This document shows, one piece after another, positions 27,041 to 35,138 of a stretch of DNA of 64,000 nt. Below the pieces are notes generated by a model. It was given only the letters and a program-made list of their open reading frames with translations. It did not search any database and had not been told where the DNA came from. Position 1 is the first letter of the stretch. Each line of letters opens with the position of its first letter. A program made the position numbers and the translations under genes. The stretch is from Rhizobium grahamii CCGE 502 (GTDB lineage Bacteria; Pseudomonadota; Alphaproteobacteria; Rhizobiales; Rhizobiaceae): positions 31,807-95,806 of the forward strand of contig NZ_AEYE02000016.1 of the NCBI RefSeq assembly GCF_000298315.2, written 5' to 3'.

Positions 27041-27057
27041 TCTACCTTCTAGTAGGC
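27041..27057. promoter_or_regulatory. TetR-type operator upstream of tetR
   Basis: tctaccttctagtaggc, an imperfect palindrome around CTAG, sits directly before the tetR start at 27032. It is shared with the site at 26382-26398, which supports autoregulation. Confidence 0.7.
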
Positions 27058-27206
27058 AGAAGGTCAAGAGCAAAACGCTTCTAGGCTACCTCAGAATGTT
27101 GGGGTCATTTATGGGGAAATATTTGGTTGCTGGTGGCAGCTGAGACATCGGGAATGGTCGCTCCTTCGACTGACAAGTCGATGATCAAACCCGCCGAGGC
27201 TCGCGC

Positions 27207-28637
27207 TCATCGGACGACCTCTTTCTTCGGTCCGAGCCCTGCAGAGAGCCACCCCGCAATGAGAAGGCAAAGACCGATCGCGATTGCTGCAACGCTGTAG
27301 GCATGGCCGATGGATCGCTCATCGGTCGATGAGCCCAGGATCGAAAAGAACAATCCGCCGATCAAAGCTGTGGCTAGAGCGCCGCCAATCTGAAGCATCG
27401 AATTGACAAGACCGGAAGCCAAACCAGACTGCGCCGGGTCAACCCGCTGCACGACTGTTCTGACGAGATTGGGAAGCGCAATTCCTTGTCCGGCACCAAC
27501 GATGAACAATGCAACAGAGAGGAATTCCGGCGCCCCGAACGAGATCAGTGCTGCCGTCCCGACCAATCCGGATGCTTCCAAGGACATGCCTGCAGCGGTG
27601 GAATATCGACCGAAAAGGCGAAAGATGTGGCCGCTCGCGAAGGGCCCCAAGACGAAGCCGACTGCCGCGGGAAGGATTGCAATTCCGGCCTCGAATGGTG
27701 TGTGACCAAGGCCGCCTTGTTGGTAGACCGAAAATGTCAGCCAGAAAGCCGCAAAGGCATAGAAGAATAGTGCTGAGAGCAGCCCGCGCTTCAATCCCGG
27801 AACCTGAAGCAGGCGCGGTGCGAGGATCGGATCTCTTCCAGCCGCCTCCACCTTCTGCTCGTAATGCCAAAACAGGAATAGAAGCGGCAGCGAAGCGGCA
27901 AGCATCAGAAGTGACCAGACCGGCCAGCCATGCTCACGGCCCTCGATGAGCGGCCAGATCAGCGCACAAAGCGCGAGTGCAATCAGCACAGCTCCGCCAA
28001 GATCCAGTTTGCTTGCGTGCTCAGATCGCGTCTCACGCAATACCATCACCGCGGACGGCGCCGCTATGGCGATCACGGGAAGGTTGATGAGGAAGATGGC
28101 CCTCCATCCCAGCCCAAAAATATCGAGCGCAATCAGAGCCCCACCGAGAAACAACCCCGCCATAGATGCGATACCGAATGTCAGCGCGTAAAAGCTGAGC
28201 GCCTTTGATTTCTCGTGCTCTGGAAAAATGGCATTGATGGATGCCAAAGCCTGCGGCGCCATGATCGCTGCAGCAGAGCCCTGAAGGATCCGGCCGAGAA
28301 CCAGTACCGCTGGCGACCAGGCAAAGCCGCATAAGGCGGAGGCGCCTGCGAACGCGACCATCCCTGCCAGGAAGACGTTTCGGCGACCATACAAATCACC
28401 GAGCCTGCCACCGGTGATCAGCATGACTGCATAGGTGGTGGCGTATCCAGAAATGATCAGTTGCATGGTCGATGCGGAGGCATGGAAATCCTCACGAATC
28501 GATGGCAGCGCCACGTTGACGATGAAGAAATCCAGGGGCGGCAAGAACGCCCCGGTCAATAGAATGACCAATGCGGTCCATCTGCGCGGGTCAGTGGCTT
28601 GCTCCAGATTACGGACATGTTCCAAAAGTCTCTCCAT
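27207..28637 (-). CDS. MFS efflux transporter (DHA2-like, 14 helices)
   Basis: The 476-residue protein shows MFS motif A (GRLGDLYGRRNVFLAG, loop 2-3), FFIVNVALPSI in helix 1 and about 14 hydrophobic helices, the layout of the DHA2 drug:H+ antiporters. RILQGSAAAIMAPQALA in helix 4 is the typical motif B-like arginine. It would export a toxic compound using the proton gradient. A TetR gene lies upstream in the same direction, and a palindromic operator lies between them, indicating local repression. Substrate not predictable. Confidence 0.9.
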   Translation of the reverse strand: MERLLEHVRNLEQATDPRRWTALVILLTGAFLPPLDFFIVNVALPSIREDFHASASTMQLIISGYATTYAVMLITGGRLGDLYGRRNVFLAGMVAFAGASALCGFAWSPAVLVLGRILQGSAAAIMAPQALASINAIFPEHEKSKALSFYALTFGIASMAGLFLGGALIALDIFGLGWRAIFLINLPVIAIAAPSAVMVLRETRSEHASKLDLGGAVLIALALCALIWPLIEGREHGWPVWSLLMLAASLPLLFLFWHYEQKVEAAGRDPILAPRLLQVPGLKRGLLSALFFYAFAAFWLTFSVYQQGGLGHTPFEAGIAILPAAVGFVLGPFASGHIFRLFGRYSTAAGMSLEASGLVGTAALISFGAPEFLSVALFIVGAGQGIALPNLVRTVVQRVDPAQSGLASGLVNSMLQIGGALATALIGGLFFSILGSSTDERSIGHAYSVAAIAIGLCLLIAGWLSAGLGPKKEVVR

Positions 28638-28683
28638 GTCGATTTGCGAAGCCGATCAATCGGCTTGTACAGATGCGTCTTTT

Positions 28684-28701
28684 AGGAACCATTTGGTTCC
28701 T
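28684..28701. promoter_or_regulatory. Operator before the MFS gene
   Basis: aggaaccatttggttcct is a near-perfect 18-bp palindrome (arms of eight) in the 72-base gap between the tetR stop and the MFS start. A similar site precedes tetR at 29332. Confidence 0.7.
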
Positions 28702-28709
28702 AATTTCAG

Positions 28710-29321
28710 TCAGTCGAGCGGCTTTAGTGCGAAGTCGACCATCGCCTTGGTGGCGTCGCGATTTGCTCCTGCTTTGCCCAAAACTCTCATTCCTTGGATC
28801 TGACAGACGAGAAACCGCGCCAGCGTTCGCTCGTCCAGTTCTGGATCAATTTCACCTAAGGCCTGAGCTCTTATGATCGCCGCCGCGTATAGATCTTGCA
28901 GTCGCCGAAACAGCCGCGCAATTCGAGCGGAAACCTCTTCGTCTGCCGGAAGCATTTCTACAGCCGACAACACGACGAAGCATCCACGCAGTCCCTCCTT
29001 GCCGGAGGACTCTTCAACTTGTCGCGAGAATGCGTCTTTGATTGCAGCTTTCGGCGACGAGTTGGAATGCAGGATTTCCCCAGTCTTTCGAATGGCATCG
29101 TCGATGTAGACATCAAGCGCACGGAGATAGACGCCCCGCTTGTCTACAAACGCCTTGTAGAAACTGCCTCTCGATAATTCCATGCCTTCGAGCAAGTCAG
29201 GCAAGGAGGCATCGTGATATCCACGATCCCAGAATACGCCCATCGCCTTGCGCACTGCGTCATCAAGCTCGAATTCACGAGGGCGTCCGGCGGACGGGGA
29301 TGTCTGACTGTGTCTAACCAT
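28710..29321 (-). CDS. TetR/AcrR-family repressor of the MFS pump
   Basis: This 203-residue regulator has the N-terminal helix-turn-helix (FWDRGYHDASLPDLLEGMELSRGSFYKAF) and a TetR_C ligand domain with LRGCFVVLSAVEMLP and CQIQGMRVLGKAG, as in AcrR/YvdT-like repressors. It lies just upstream of the MFS gene with operators before both genes. The likely function is repression of the pump and of itself until a drug-like ligand binds. Confidence 0.9.
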   Translation of the reverse strand: MVRHSQTSPSAGRPREFELDDAVRKAMGVFWDRGYHDASLPDLLEGMELSRGSFYKAFVDKRGVYLRALDVYIDDAIRKTGEILHSNSSPKAAIKDAFSRQVEESSGKEGLRGCFVVLSAVEMLPADEEVSARIARLFRRLQDLYAAAIIRAQALGEIDPELDERTLARFLVCQIQGMRVLGKAGANRDATKAMVDFALKPLD

Positions 29322-29331
29322 GAGGCCAATA

Positions 29332-29350
29332 TGGAACCATTCAGTTCCTA
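29332..29350. promoter_or_regulatory. Operator before the second tetR gene
   Basis: tggaaccattcagttccta shares the GGAACCATT-N-GTTCC pattern with the site at 28684 and lies 11 bases upstream of the tetR start, pointing to autoregulation. Confidence 0.6.
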
Positions 29351-29450
29351 TTGCAAGTGATGTTTTCTGTGATTATGGAGAAGGCCGTGACGTTAGGCGC
29401 CGCCCTTCTCTGACTGGGCCGCCTATCTTTAATTGGAAAAGGGTAGGACG

Positions 29451-29858
29451 ATGGATCGAGTAGTCATCATTCCGGAGGAAATGCGCGAAATCGTCGCGCG
29501 CGCGGGGTATGCCCCGGCGGTTAAGGTCGGCGATACGATCTACGTCGTCGGGCAAGTCGGCCGCACGAGGGACCTTCAGGTGATTGAGGACGCGCAAGAG
29601 CAGTTTCGCGCCATGTGGGAAAACCTGCGCATTGTCCTTGAGGCAGCTAACTGCACCTTCGACGACGTGGTGGAGATGACTAGCTATCATGTTGAGATGT
29701 CGAAGCACATGGATATCTTCCGGACGGTGAAGAACGAAGTCTTCCCAAAAGGAACCTACGCATGGACGCGCATCGGCGTATCCGAGCTTGCACATACGGG
29801 CTTGCTTGCCGAGGTGAAATGCGTCGCGGTAAAGCAATCGCAGACAACCTCAAGCTGA
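29451..29858 (+). CDS. RidA/YjgF-family protein
   Basis: The ATG at 29451 gives 135 residues. VGDTIYVVGQVGRT, QFRAMWENLRIVLEAANCTFDDVVEMTSY and YAWTRIGVSEL fit the RidA (YER057c/YjgF/UK114) fold, and the usual catalytic Arg of the TRIGV segment is present. RidA enzymes deaminate reactive enamine or imine intermediates; several paralogues act in catabolic pathways. It lies alone between the tetR gene and the toxin-antitoxin pair, with no clear partner. Divergent from tetR, it might share that operator. Confidence 0.85.
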   Translation: MDRVVIIPEEMREIVARAGYAPAVKVGDTIYVVGQVGRTRDLQVIEDAQEQFRAMWENLRIVLEAANCTFDDVVEMTSYHVEMSKHMDIFRTVKNEVFPKGTYAWTRIGVSELAHTGLLAEVKCVAVKQSQTTSS

Positions 29859-30015
29859 TTGGCCAAACAGGCTCAGCCAGCCACTCCGCTTGACGCGAAT
29901 CGAACCAGCGTTCCGAAGAACGGCCCCCCATTACCACCAATGCAACCAACCCGCACTTTCAGTTATTGCAGTTAGAGGCCTTGTTCGCTATATTGACGGC
30001 GAAGGAGATATCGTC

Positions 30016-30462
30016 ATGGCCAGCCAGATTGTTCATTTCGCCAGACTGTCAGATCGCGACCGAAAAATAGCAACGCCCTTACCAAAGCTGGTTGCCGGCG
30101 ACAGGCTGGAACTCCACGTTCGTGATGCAGGTGGCAAGGAGCGGACGCTCCCGATCCCGCCCTCGGCCGCTGCGGCTGTTGAAGCCCTTCTGGCGCACAT
30201 GCTGCGCGGAGAGCGCGTTGCCGTGCTGGCCGAGGACCAGGAACTGAGCCCGAGCGAAATTTCAGCCATTCTCGGCATCTCCCGCCCGCTCGTCGTCTTG
30301 CGCATGGACCGGGGCGATCTGCCATTCCGCTACGTCGGCAAACACCGCCGCGCCCTCCTTAAGGATGTGCTCGCGTTGAAGTCGAAGCTCGACAAACGAC
30401 AGACGGCGATGGAAGCGCTAGCCGAGGACACAGAGGACCTGATCGAGACCTATGGCCTCTAA
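30016..30462 (+). CDS. Excisionase/HTH-type antitoxin of a PIN toxin
   Basis: The ATG at 30016 follows AAGGAG. The 148-residue protein has an N-terminal helical region and a MerR/excisionase-like DNA-binding segment (LSPSEISAILGISRPLVVLRMDRGDLPFRYVGKHRR), the pattern of antitoxins paired with PIN-domain toxins. Its stop overlaps the start of the toxin gene by 11 bases, the usual coupled arrangement. It should neutralise the toxin and repress the operon. Confidence 0.85.
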   Translation: MASQIVHFARLSDRDRKIATPLPKLVAGDRLELHVRDAGGKERTLPIPPSAAAAVEALLAHMLRGERVAVLAEDQELSPSEISAILGISRPLVVLRMDRGDLPFRYVGKHRRALLKDVLALKSKLDKRQTAMEALAEDTEDLIETYGL

Positions 30463-31339
30463 TCCGCCCGTCGCGGTGTACGATGCCTGCGTCCTCTACC
30501 CCTTCCACCTCCGCAACATTCTGATCCAGTGCGCCTTCGACGGTCTTGTCGAGGCGCGCTGGACCGACGATATACATGATGAGTGGATGCGCAATCTCGC
30601 CGCCAACACACCAGGTTTGTCAATCGACCGTTTGAGAGCCACGCGCGACCGGATGAACGCGGTCCTCCCAGAAGCAGTCGTGGCTGACTATCGCCCGATG
30701 ATTCACGCACTCACGCTACCGGATCCCGATGATCGACATGTCCTCGCGGCAGCCATCGCGGGCAAAGCCTCCGTCATCGTCACCTGGAACCTGAAGGACT
30801 TTCCCGCAAGCAACCTTCTCGCCCATGGTGTGACCAGCAAGTCGCCAGATGATTTCCTCACCGATCTCCATGCGGCGTTTCCGGAAGCGCTAATCTCCAG
30901 TGTCAAAAGTGCGAGGCATAATCTGCGAAAGTCGATTCCATCGGTTGAGGCGTTCGTCGACGTGCTTCATCAAGGCGGGTTGAAGAAGTTTTCAGGGATG
31001 CTACGCTGTTCGTCAAAACCGTCAAAACGACCAGCATCGATGCGGCTTATAATCAGACAACATTCTACGAGGCTTGGCGGTTGGCGATCCAGCGCTACGG
31101 CATCTACAATCCGCATACCGGCCGCGGCGCCATTAAGGGTCTGCTACCCCATGGCCCCCCACAATGTCCGGGACGTGCTTGCCACTCACATCCTGAAGCA
31201 AACAGGATCCTATGAGCAGGCCAGTTATGCCATTCAGGACACGCCCGACGTCGTGCAGCAGCACTACGGACGTTTTCTGCCTCAAGACAAGGCAGCATTA
31301 GCTGCGCGGATCCTCAATCAGGTATGGGAGGCAGCTTAG
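30452..31339 (+). CDS. PIN-domain toxin fused by read-through to an integrase remnant
   Basis: The frame encodes 295 residues. Residues 1-190 are a PIN ribonuclease domain: VYDACVLYP with Asp10, DDIHDEWMRN, LPDPDDRHVLAAAI and VTWNLKDFP supply the acidic metal site. After about residue 180 the toxin's own end is lost. The frame runs through out-of-frame DNA and then back into genuine tyrosine-recombinase sequence (PHNVRDVLATHILKQTG to VVQQHYGRF). The toxin core looks intact, so it may remain active with a foreign tail. The extension is a scar of an insertion or deletion, not a designed fusion, and the antitoxin upstream is intact. Confidence 0.75.
   Translation: MASNPPVAVYDACVLYPFHLRNILIQCAFDGLVEARWTDDIHDEWMRNLAANTPGLSIDRLRATRDRMNAVLPEAVVADYRPMIHALTLPDPDDRHVLAAAIAGKASVIVTWNLKDFPASNLLAHGVTSKSPDDFLTDLHAAFPEALISSVKSARHNLRKSIPSVEAFVDVLHQGGLKKFSGMLRCSSKPSKRPASMRLIIRQHSTRLGGWRSSATASTIRIPAAAPLRVCYPMAPHNVRDVLATHILKQTGSYEQASYAIQDTPDVVQQHYGRFLPQDKAALAARILNQVWEAA
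30985..31339 (+). pseudogene. C-terminal fragment of a tyrosine recombinase
   Basis: In the +1-related frame, bases 30985-31150 read VFRDATLFVKTVKTTSI and YGIYNPHTGRGAIKGLLPHG. After a slip in a run of six C at about 31152, the sequence continues PHNVRDVLATHILKQTGSYE, IQDTPDVVQQHYGRF, giving the Arg, His and Tyr end of an integrase. The 5' two thirds are missing. It is embedded in the end of the PIN toxin frame. Confidence 0.7.
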
Positions 31340-31418
31340 CGTTTTGGATGCTTCGCTTAGGCCATTGCAGGCATATGTGCAAAATGTCCGCGGCAACTGG
31401 GCACTGCTTATCGTCTCC

Positions 31419-31437
31419 GCCTTGAAGGGATCAGAAC
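31419..31437. repeat. Short dispersed repeat, copy 2
   Basis: gccttgaagggatcagaac, 80 bases after the integrase remnant, matches copy 1 at 18 of 19 positions. Nothing else is recognised in the 343-base gap 31340-31682. Confidence 0.5.
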
Positions 31438-31682
31438 CAACGGCCCTGTCAATTCAAATTTCCTCTGTAACAGATTCGCTAGGCGAGCCAAGAATTTGGC
31501 CTGGCTGGAATGACTGATTGAGATCTGAAGCTGACAGGCAGCTCCAAGTCTGCCGTCTACGCTAGCGGACGCCGCCCGCAGGTTGCCTGTTCTTGCCGCC
31601 CCGCTGCCGGTCGCTTGCCGATCATTTGCCTCACGCCCTGATCCATCCTGTTGTAGGCTGCACCAGCTAGAAGGGGGCCCCT

Positions 31683-32162
31683 ATGAAAAAATACACCGCT
31701 AAAGGAGCGACGATCAAAGAGTTGCGCGGGGGCCTTGACCGGCTGAGCACGCAAAAGGAGAAGGCGGCGGAAATCGGCGTCAGCGAACGCATGCTCGGTT
31801 TGATTGAAAATAATAATGCCGCCATCCCCATGACTACGGTCGATCGCTTGGCGAAAGCGCTTGGCGTGCGTCGCGAGCAGATCATCTATTCGGAAGGCGG
31901 GCCGGCTAGCGTGGAGGCGCTAGAGTCTACGGTTCCTCCGCTCCCTCCGGTCCCGCCTGTGGACTCTACCTTGGAGGAGCCGCCGCACGTCATTCCGCGC
32001 TTCGAGTGGGATTATGCCTACGCCACATCTGACGAGACGAGGCTCTATCACGAAGCGTCGCATTATCATGACCTTGTCACGGCAATTGAAATTGCGCTCA
32101 CCGAAGAGACCAGTGGGGAGAACCCGTTTAACTGGCAACCGACAGATATCCATCCCACTTGA
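31683..32162 (+). CDS. XRE-family helix-turn-helix regulator
   Basis: This 159-residue protein has a Cro/C1-type HTH in its first 70 residues (TQKEKAAEIGVSERMLGLIENNN, then TTVDRLAKALGVRREQII). The rest is proline-rich (VPPLPPVPPVDS) and then charged, with no known domain. AGAAGGGGGCC precedes the ATG. It could be a stress or phage-type repressor; there is no adjacent partner gene on the same strand to tell. Confidence 0.8.
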   Translation: MKKYTAKGATIKELRGGLDRLSTQKEKAAEIGVSERMLGLIENNNAAIPMTTVDRLAKALGVRREQIIYSEGGPASVEALESTVPPLPPVPPVDSTLEEPPHVIPRFEWDYAYATSDETRLYHEASHYHDLVTAIEIALTEETSGENPFNWQPTDIHPT

Positions 32163-32371
32163 TTTCATACAGCCAATCAGGCCCAGCTTGTGGACGAGGC
32201 TTGAGAAGCGCCAGGCAGGGTTCAACGCGGGCCGGCATTGGATCAAGGGAAGATTCGGTTGCGATAGATCTCGCGGCTTGCGCGCTCGGCTGCGAAGCGG
32301 CTTATCTTCTGCAAGAAGGGGCTTAAAACGCGGAGACTTTGCCATCAGACAATTACATCAGGAGGAGCTAA

Positions 32372-32404
32372 ATGAAACTTGAAGAATGGCAGCGTATCAG
32401 ATAA
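32372..32404 (+). CDS. Ten-residue mini-frame behind a strong ribosome site
   Basis: AGGAGGAG followed by ATG encodes MKLEEWQRIR and a stop, then 47 bases later comes a rho-independent terminator. The strong site and terminator suggest a short transcript: a leader peptide, a small RNA, or the amputated start of a gene. The rest of the gap 32163-32476 shows nothing I can name. Confidence 0.35.
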   Translation: MKLEEWQRIR

Positions 32405-32451
32405 CTTTGAACCGCGCCTATGCCTTTTGCGCTTTTCGATGTCACCTCTAA

Positions 32452-32477
32452 CCTCGCCTTAAGGCGGGGTTTTTTTC
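32452..32477 (+). terminator. Rho-independent terminator
   Basis: A 7-bp stem (cctcgcc/ggcgggg, one G-U pair) with a TTAA loop is followed by eight T residues. It ends plus-strand transcription from the mini-frame or the XRE gene and touches the 3' end of the DUF982 gene on the other strand. Confidence 0.8.
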
Positions 32478-32758
32478 TAGCTTGCCTTTTTCATTTCGGC
32501 CATGTCGTCCGGCAGAACGTGCAGCCCGACCTCGTGAGCGGCCTCAACGAAAGCTATGCGGGCGGTCTCGCCATCCACATACCATTCAATGGCTTCCATC
32601 GAGCGCCAGAGCGCCGTGTGATAGTTAGCCCCGCCTTTCGGCCACCGTCCGCCCATGAGCATTCCGACAAGATCCTGAACCGTTTCGGCGTGTCGATATT
32701 GGCCTGGGCCGTTGATCTCAACATCGAGCGGTTTGATGGAGACGGGCAAATCAATGTC
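32477..32758 (-). CDS. DUF982 protein
   Basis: The ATG at 32758 follows AAGGAG at seven bases and gives 93 residues; the frame is open to 32779. The pattern PVSIKPLDVEINGPGQYR, HAETVQDLVGMLMGGRWP and RSMEAIEWYVDG, ending FVEAAHEVGLHV, is the DUF982 family, small proteins almost confined to rhizobia. Their function is unknown. It is flanked by plus-strand terminators on both sides, which isolates it transcriptionally. Confidence 0.85.
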   Translation of the reverse strand, partial: DIDLPVSIKPLDVEINGPGQYRHAETVQDLVGMLMGGRWPKGGANYHTALWRSMEAIEWYVDGETARIAFVEAAHEVGLHVLPDDMAEMKKAS

Positions 32759-32896
32759 CATCCGAAATCTCCTTGACATGAGGAAATTTAAGAATGGTGA
32801 AGTGATTCGCAGGAGTCCAGATGCGTGGAAAAATTTAAATTAGACGGAACTCAAGTTTGCCGTTTGCGTTGGCCGAATATAACTCACACCTCTACT

Positions 32897-32933
32897 GCCC
32901 CGCTTGTTTCCGCTTTCAGGTGGGGCTCTTTTT
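32897..32933 (+). terminator. Probable rho-independent terminator
   Basis: GCCCC and GGGGC arms separated by 20 bases are followed by CTCTTTTT. No plus-strand gene of note precedes it, so it may end a small RNA transcribed from about 32780. Confidence 0.45.
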
Positions 32934-32992
32934 GAAAGACGGACGCACCAGACCGTTCCCTCGTGGAGCCTCAGTACCTGTTTCGTTCGATC

Positions 32993-33190
32993 TCAAAACT
33001 TGTGAGCTCTCACGTCGCGATCGTTCATGAGATTAACTAGGTCCTCTGCTTCGTGTGCTGTCAAGCAATCGAGCGGAGTGCCATCGATGATTACCGGACG
33101 ATCAGTGGAGCGCTGTACAATGACCCATTTGCCATCGTAGACCATGCTTCTCGCCAGCCGATATTTTACCGCTTCCTGCGCGTTGCACAT
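32993..33190 (-). CDS. Small hypothetical protein
   Basis: The ATG at 33190, preceded by GGGGGTG, gives 65 residues, whereas the frame is open to 33301. The sequence YRLARSMVYDGKWVIVQRST, PVIIDGTPLDCL and EAEDLVNLMN is a compact beta/alpha pattern recurring in rhizobial small proteins of unknown role. No domain name can be given. Confidence 0.55.
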   Translation of the reverse strand: MCNAQEAVKYRLARSMVYDGKWVIVQRSTDRPVIIDGTPLDCLTAHEAEDLVNLMNDRDVRAHKF

Positions 33191-33393
33191 GACACCCCCT
33201 GAAGCGAAGCCCCAAGCGACTTTACCATGACGCTTGGAAGCCTCCCCTTGCTGCCCAGCGAACAGAGTGCCGCCGGTCAGCATACCCCTCACTGAGATCA
33301 TACACCCGACAATGGCCTTGGGTTAGACGGACCAAGGTCCGACAACCGTTTAGCCCCCCTTGGTTATAGGAAACCGAAATTATCTAGGATCCC

Positions 33394-33588
33394 ATGAGCG
33401 ACCGAGACCTCAGAGAAGCCGCCAACAGTAAGGTCCAACGCGGGACACCTATCGACCTGCTTGAGATCGGACCCCGGCTCGTGATCGAGATGCATTTTAC
33501 GGAGGACGAGGTTGTCAATGCCCTCTATGCGATGCAATCTGCCGGCTTGATCCAGATGCTCGATGGCAACCGGATACGAGTACTTTGA
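33394..33588 (+). CDS. Small hypothetical protein
   Basis: This is a 64-residue frame starting ATG at 33394. MHFTEDEVVNALYAMQSAGLIQMLDGNRIRVL looks like a winged-helix recognition end (helix, then hairpin) without a full domain. It could be a small DNA-binding or adaptor protein; unrecognised. Confidence 0.5.
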   Translation: MSDRDLREAANSKVQRGTPIDLLEIGPRLVIEMHFTEDEVVNALYAMQSAGLIQMLDGNRIRVL

Positions 33589-33592
33589 CGCT

Positions 33593-33667
33593 TCACAGAT
33601 GGGGAACGAAGAAAAGCGCCATGTACATCGCGGCCAGCGTGAGAAAGAGCATCTTTGGTCGAAACAT
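33593..33667 (-). CDS. Tiny membrane peptide (24 aa)
   Basis: From an ATG at 33667, AGGGGGAA lies at correct spacing. The product MFRPKMLFLTLAAMYMALFF plus VPHL is a basic N-terminus and one membrane helix. It is convergent with the gene at 33394. Such peptides often modulate membrane complexes or act as toxins; no direct evidence exists here. Confidence 0.4.
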   Translation of the reverse strand: MFRPKMLFLTLAAMYMALFFVPHL

Positions 33668-33721
33668 TCATTGTTCCCCCTGATGGGCTGCAGAATGCGC
33701 CGGCAACCTTACTGATTGCTT

Positions 33722-33762
33722 AAATACAAAAAGCCCCTCTCCCGATCAAGGAAGAGGGGCTT
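33722..33762 (-). terminator. Rho-independent terminator (minus strand)
   Basis: A perfect 10-bp stem (arms 33731-33740 and 33753-33762) is followed on the minus strand by TTTTTGTATTT. It would stop transcription entering from the FixJ-type gene at 34185 and isolate the tiny membrane peptide. Confidence 0.7.
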
Positions 33763-33830
33763 GATTATGAGCGCGTGGTGCGGCGCGGCTGGTTTATCGA
33801 CCAATCACCGACTTCGCCGCTTCCGCGGTT

Positions 33831-34115
33831 ATGGACGAGACATTGATTTGGTCCATGTCATCATCTTTGAATCGCCTGAAGGCGCCAACCAGCTGCCTCT
33901 TGCTGGACGTTTCGATGCCTGGAATGTCCGGCCCCGACCTTTACCAGTCGCCTATCGCTGCACAAATCCATCTCCCGGTCGTGTTTATCACCGGCGTTGA
34001 AGACGAATCCGCACGATCAAGGCTCATCCAGCAAGGAGCGACAGACTGCCTTTTGAAGCCCTTACAGGACGATGCTTTGCAGGATGCTCTCGCGCATGCC
34101 ATCGGAGAAGCCTAA
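33831..34115 (+). pseudogene. Truncated FixJ-type receiver
   Basis: The 94-residue frame retains the second half of a receiver: SCLLLDVSMPGMSG with the phospho-Asp, LPVVFITGVED with Thr and DCLLKPL with Lys. The first strand with its acidic pair is missing and no output domain follows. It is divergent from the complete FixJ-type regulator at 34185 and probably derives from a related gene, possibly as a duplicate. Confidence 0.6.
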
Positions 34116-34184
34116 CTGTTTCTTTTCGGTATCACCGACGATACCGAACATGGTCGTGATTTCACTCAGCGATGGGTCTCGGCT

Positions 34185-34880
34185 TCAATGTAGGTCCGAC
34201 AGCGAGACCAGCGGGCCGGTATCTAAAATCCCGAGACGCGCTGCAGTCACGACAAGTTCGGGCACCGAATGAGCATTCATCTTTCTCATCATTTGACCGC
34301 GATGCGCCTTCACAGTAATTTCGCTGATTCCAAGTTCGAAGGCGACCTGCTTATTCAGCCACCCGGCGCAGACAAGGGACATCACCTGGCGCTCTCGTGG
34401 GCTTAGCAATTGGTATCGCTCTGACATGGTTGATAGTTCGAGACGGCGCGCTAACTGGTTTCTGCTTAGCTCAATGCAATCTTCGATCGCAAGCAACAAT
34501 CGGTCATCGGGAAGCGGCTTTAACAAATATTCGCGTGCTCCAGCCTTCATCGCACATACCGCGGCGGTCACGTCGTCGACACCCGTGATGAAAATGATCG
34601 GCATTGCATCGCATTTGCCGCAGATCATGCCCTGAAGGTCGAGACCGCAGAGGTCCGGCAGTTTTAGATCCAGTATCAGGCACGTTGGCACATCCGGTCT
34701 CGGACGTGCCAGAAATGACGCGGCACAACCATGTGTTTCGGCGCGCCAACCACAGGAATGGATCAATCCTTCCAATGACTCACGCACCGATACATCGTCG
34801 TCGACAATGTAGATCAGCGGTGTAGACGTATCGGTGGGGTATGGCGCACCAGTTCTGTTCTGGTGAAGTATCCTGAGCAT
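34185..34880 (-). CDS. FixJ-type response regulator (receiver + LuxR HTH)
   Basis: This 231-residue protein has an N-terminal receiver (YIVDDDVSVRESL, phospho-Asp in LILDLKLPD, IIFITGVDDV, LLKPL) and a LuxR-type DNA-binding domain (LLSPRERQVMSLVCAGWLNKQVAFELGISEITVKAHRGQMMRKM). No cognate histidine kinase is nearby, so it is an orphan. It is divergent from the truncated receiver and from the large ATPase regulator at 35139, which it might control. Confidence 0.92.
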   Translation of the reverse strand: MLRILHQNRTGAPYPTDTSTPLIYIVDDDVSVRESLEGLIHSCGWRAETHGCAASFLARPRPDVPTCLILDLKLPDLCGLDLQGMICGKCDAMPIIFITGVDDVTAAVCAMKAGAREYLLKPLPDDRLLLAIEDCIELSRNQLARRLELSTMSERYQLLSPRERQVMSLVCAGWLNKQVAFELGISEITVKAHRGQMMRKMNAHSVPELVVTAARLGILDTGPLVSLSDLH

Positions 34881-35138
34881 AGCGACTCCTCCAGTCGTTC
34901 ACCGGCCCTTGCCGGCATCCTCGGTCCTTCGGCCGTAACGATCGTCGGAGATGACGATCTGACGGTCGAGAGCATTCATTGCTCTTCACTCTGCCAGAGG
35001 CGGCCCGGAATAGCCTGTTTGATAGTGCTTGGAATTATTAGACGTTGATGAACCGGCGAATCTCATGGCGTCGGGGGGCGATGGAACTGCGCGGTTTATT
35101 CAGCTAAGATTTGAACGCCTTTAAAGGAAGCGCGCTGC

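Noticed and set aside
32778-32843. A 21-codon plus-strand frame after ATG 32778
   Set aside because: No ribosome site; it lies across the DUF982 start region and is not supported.
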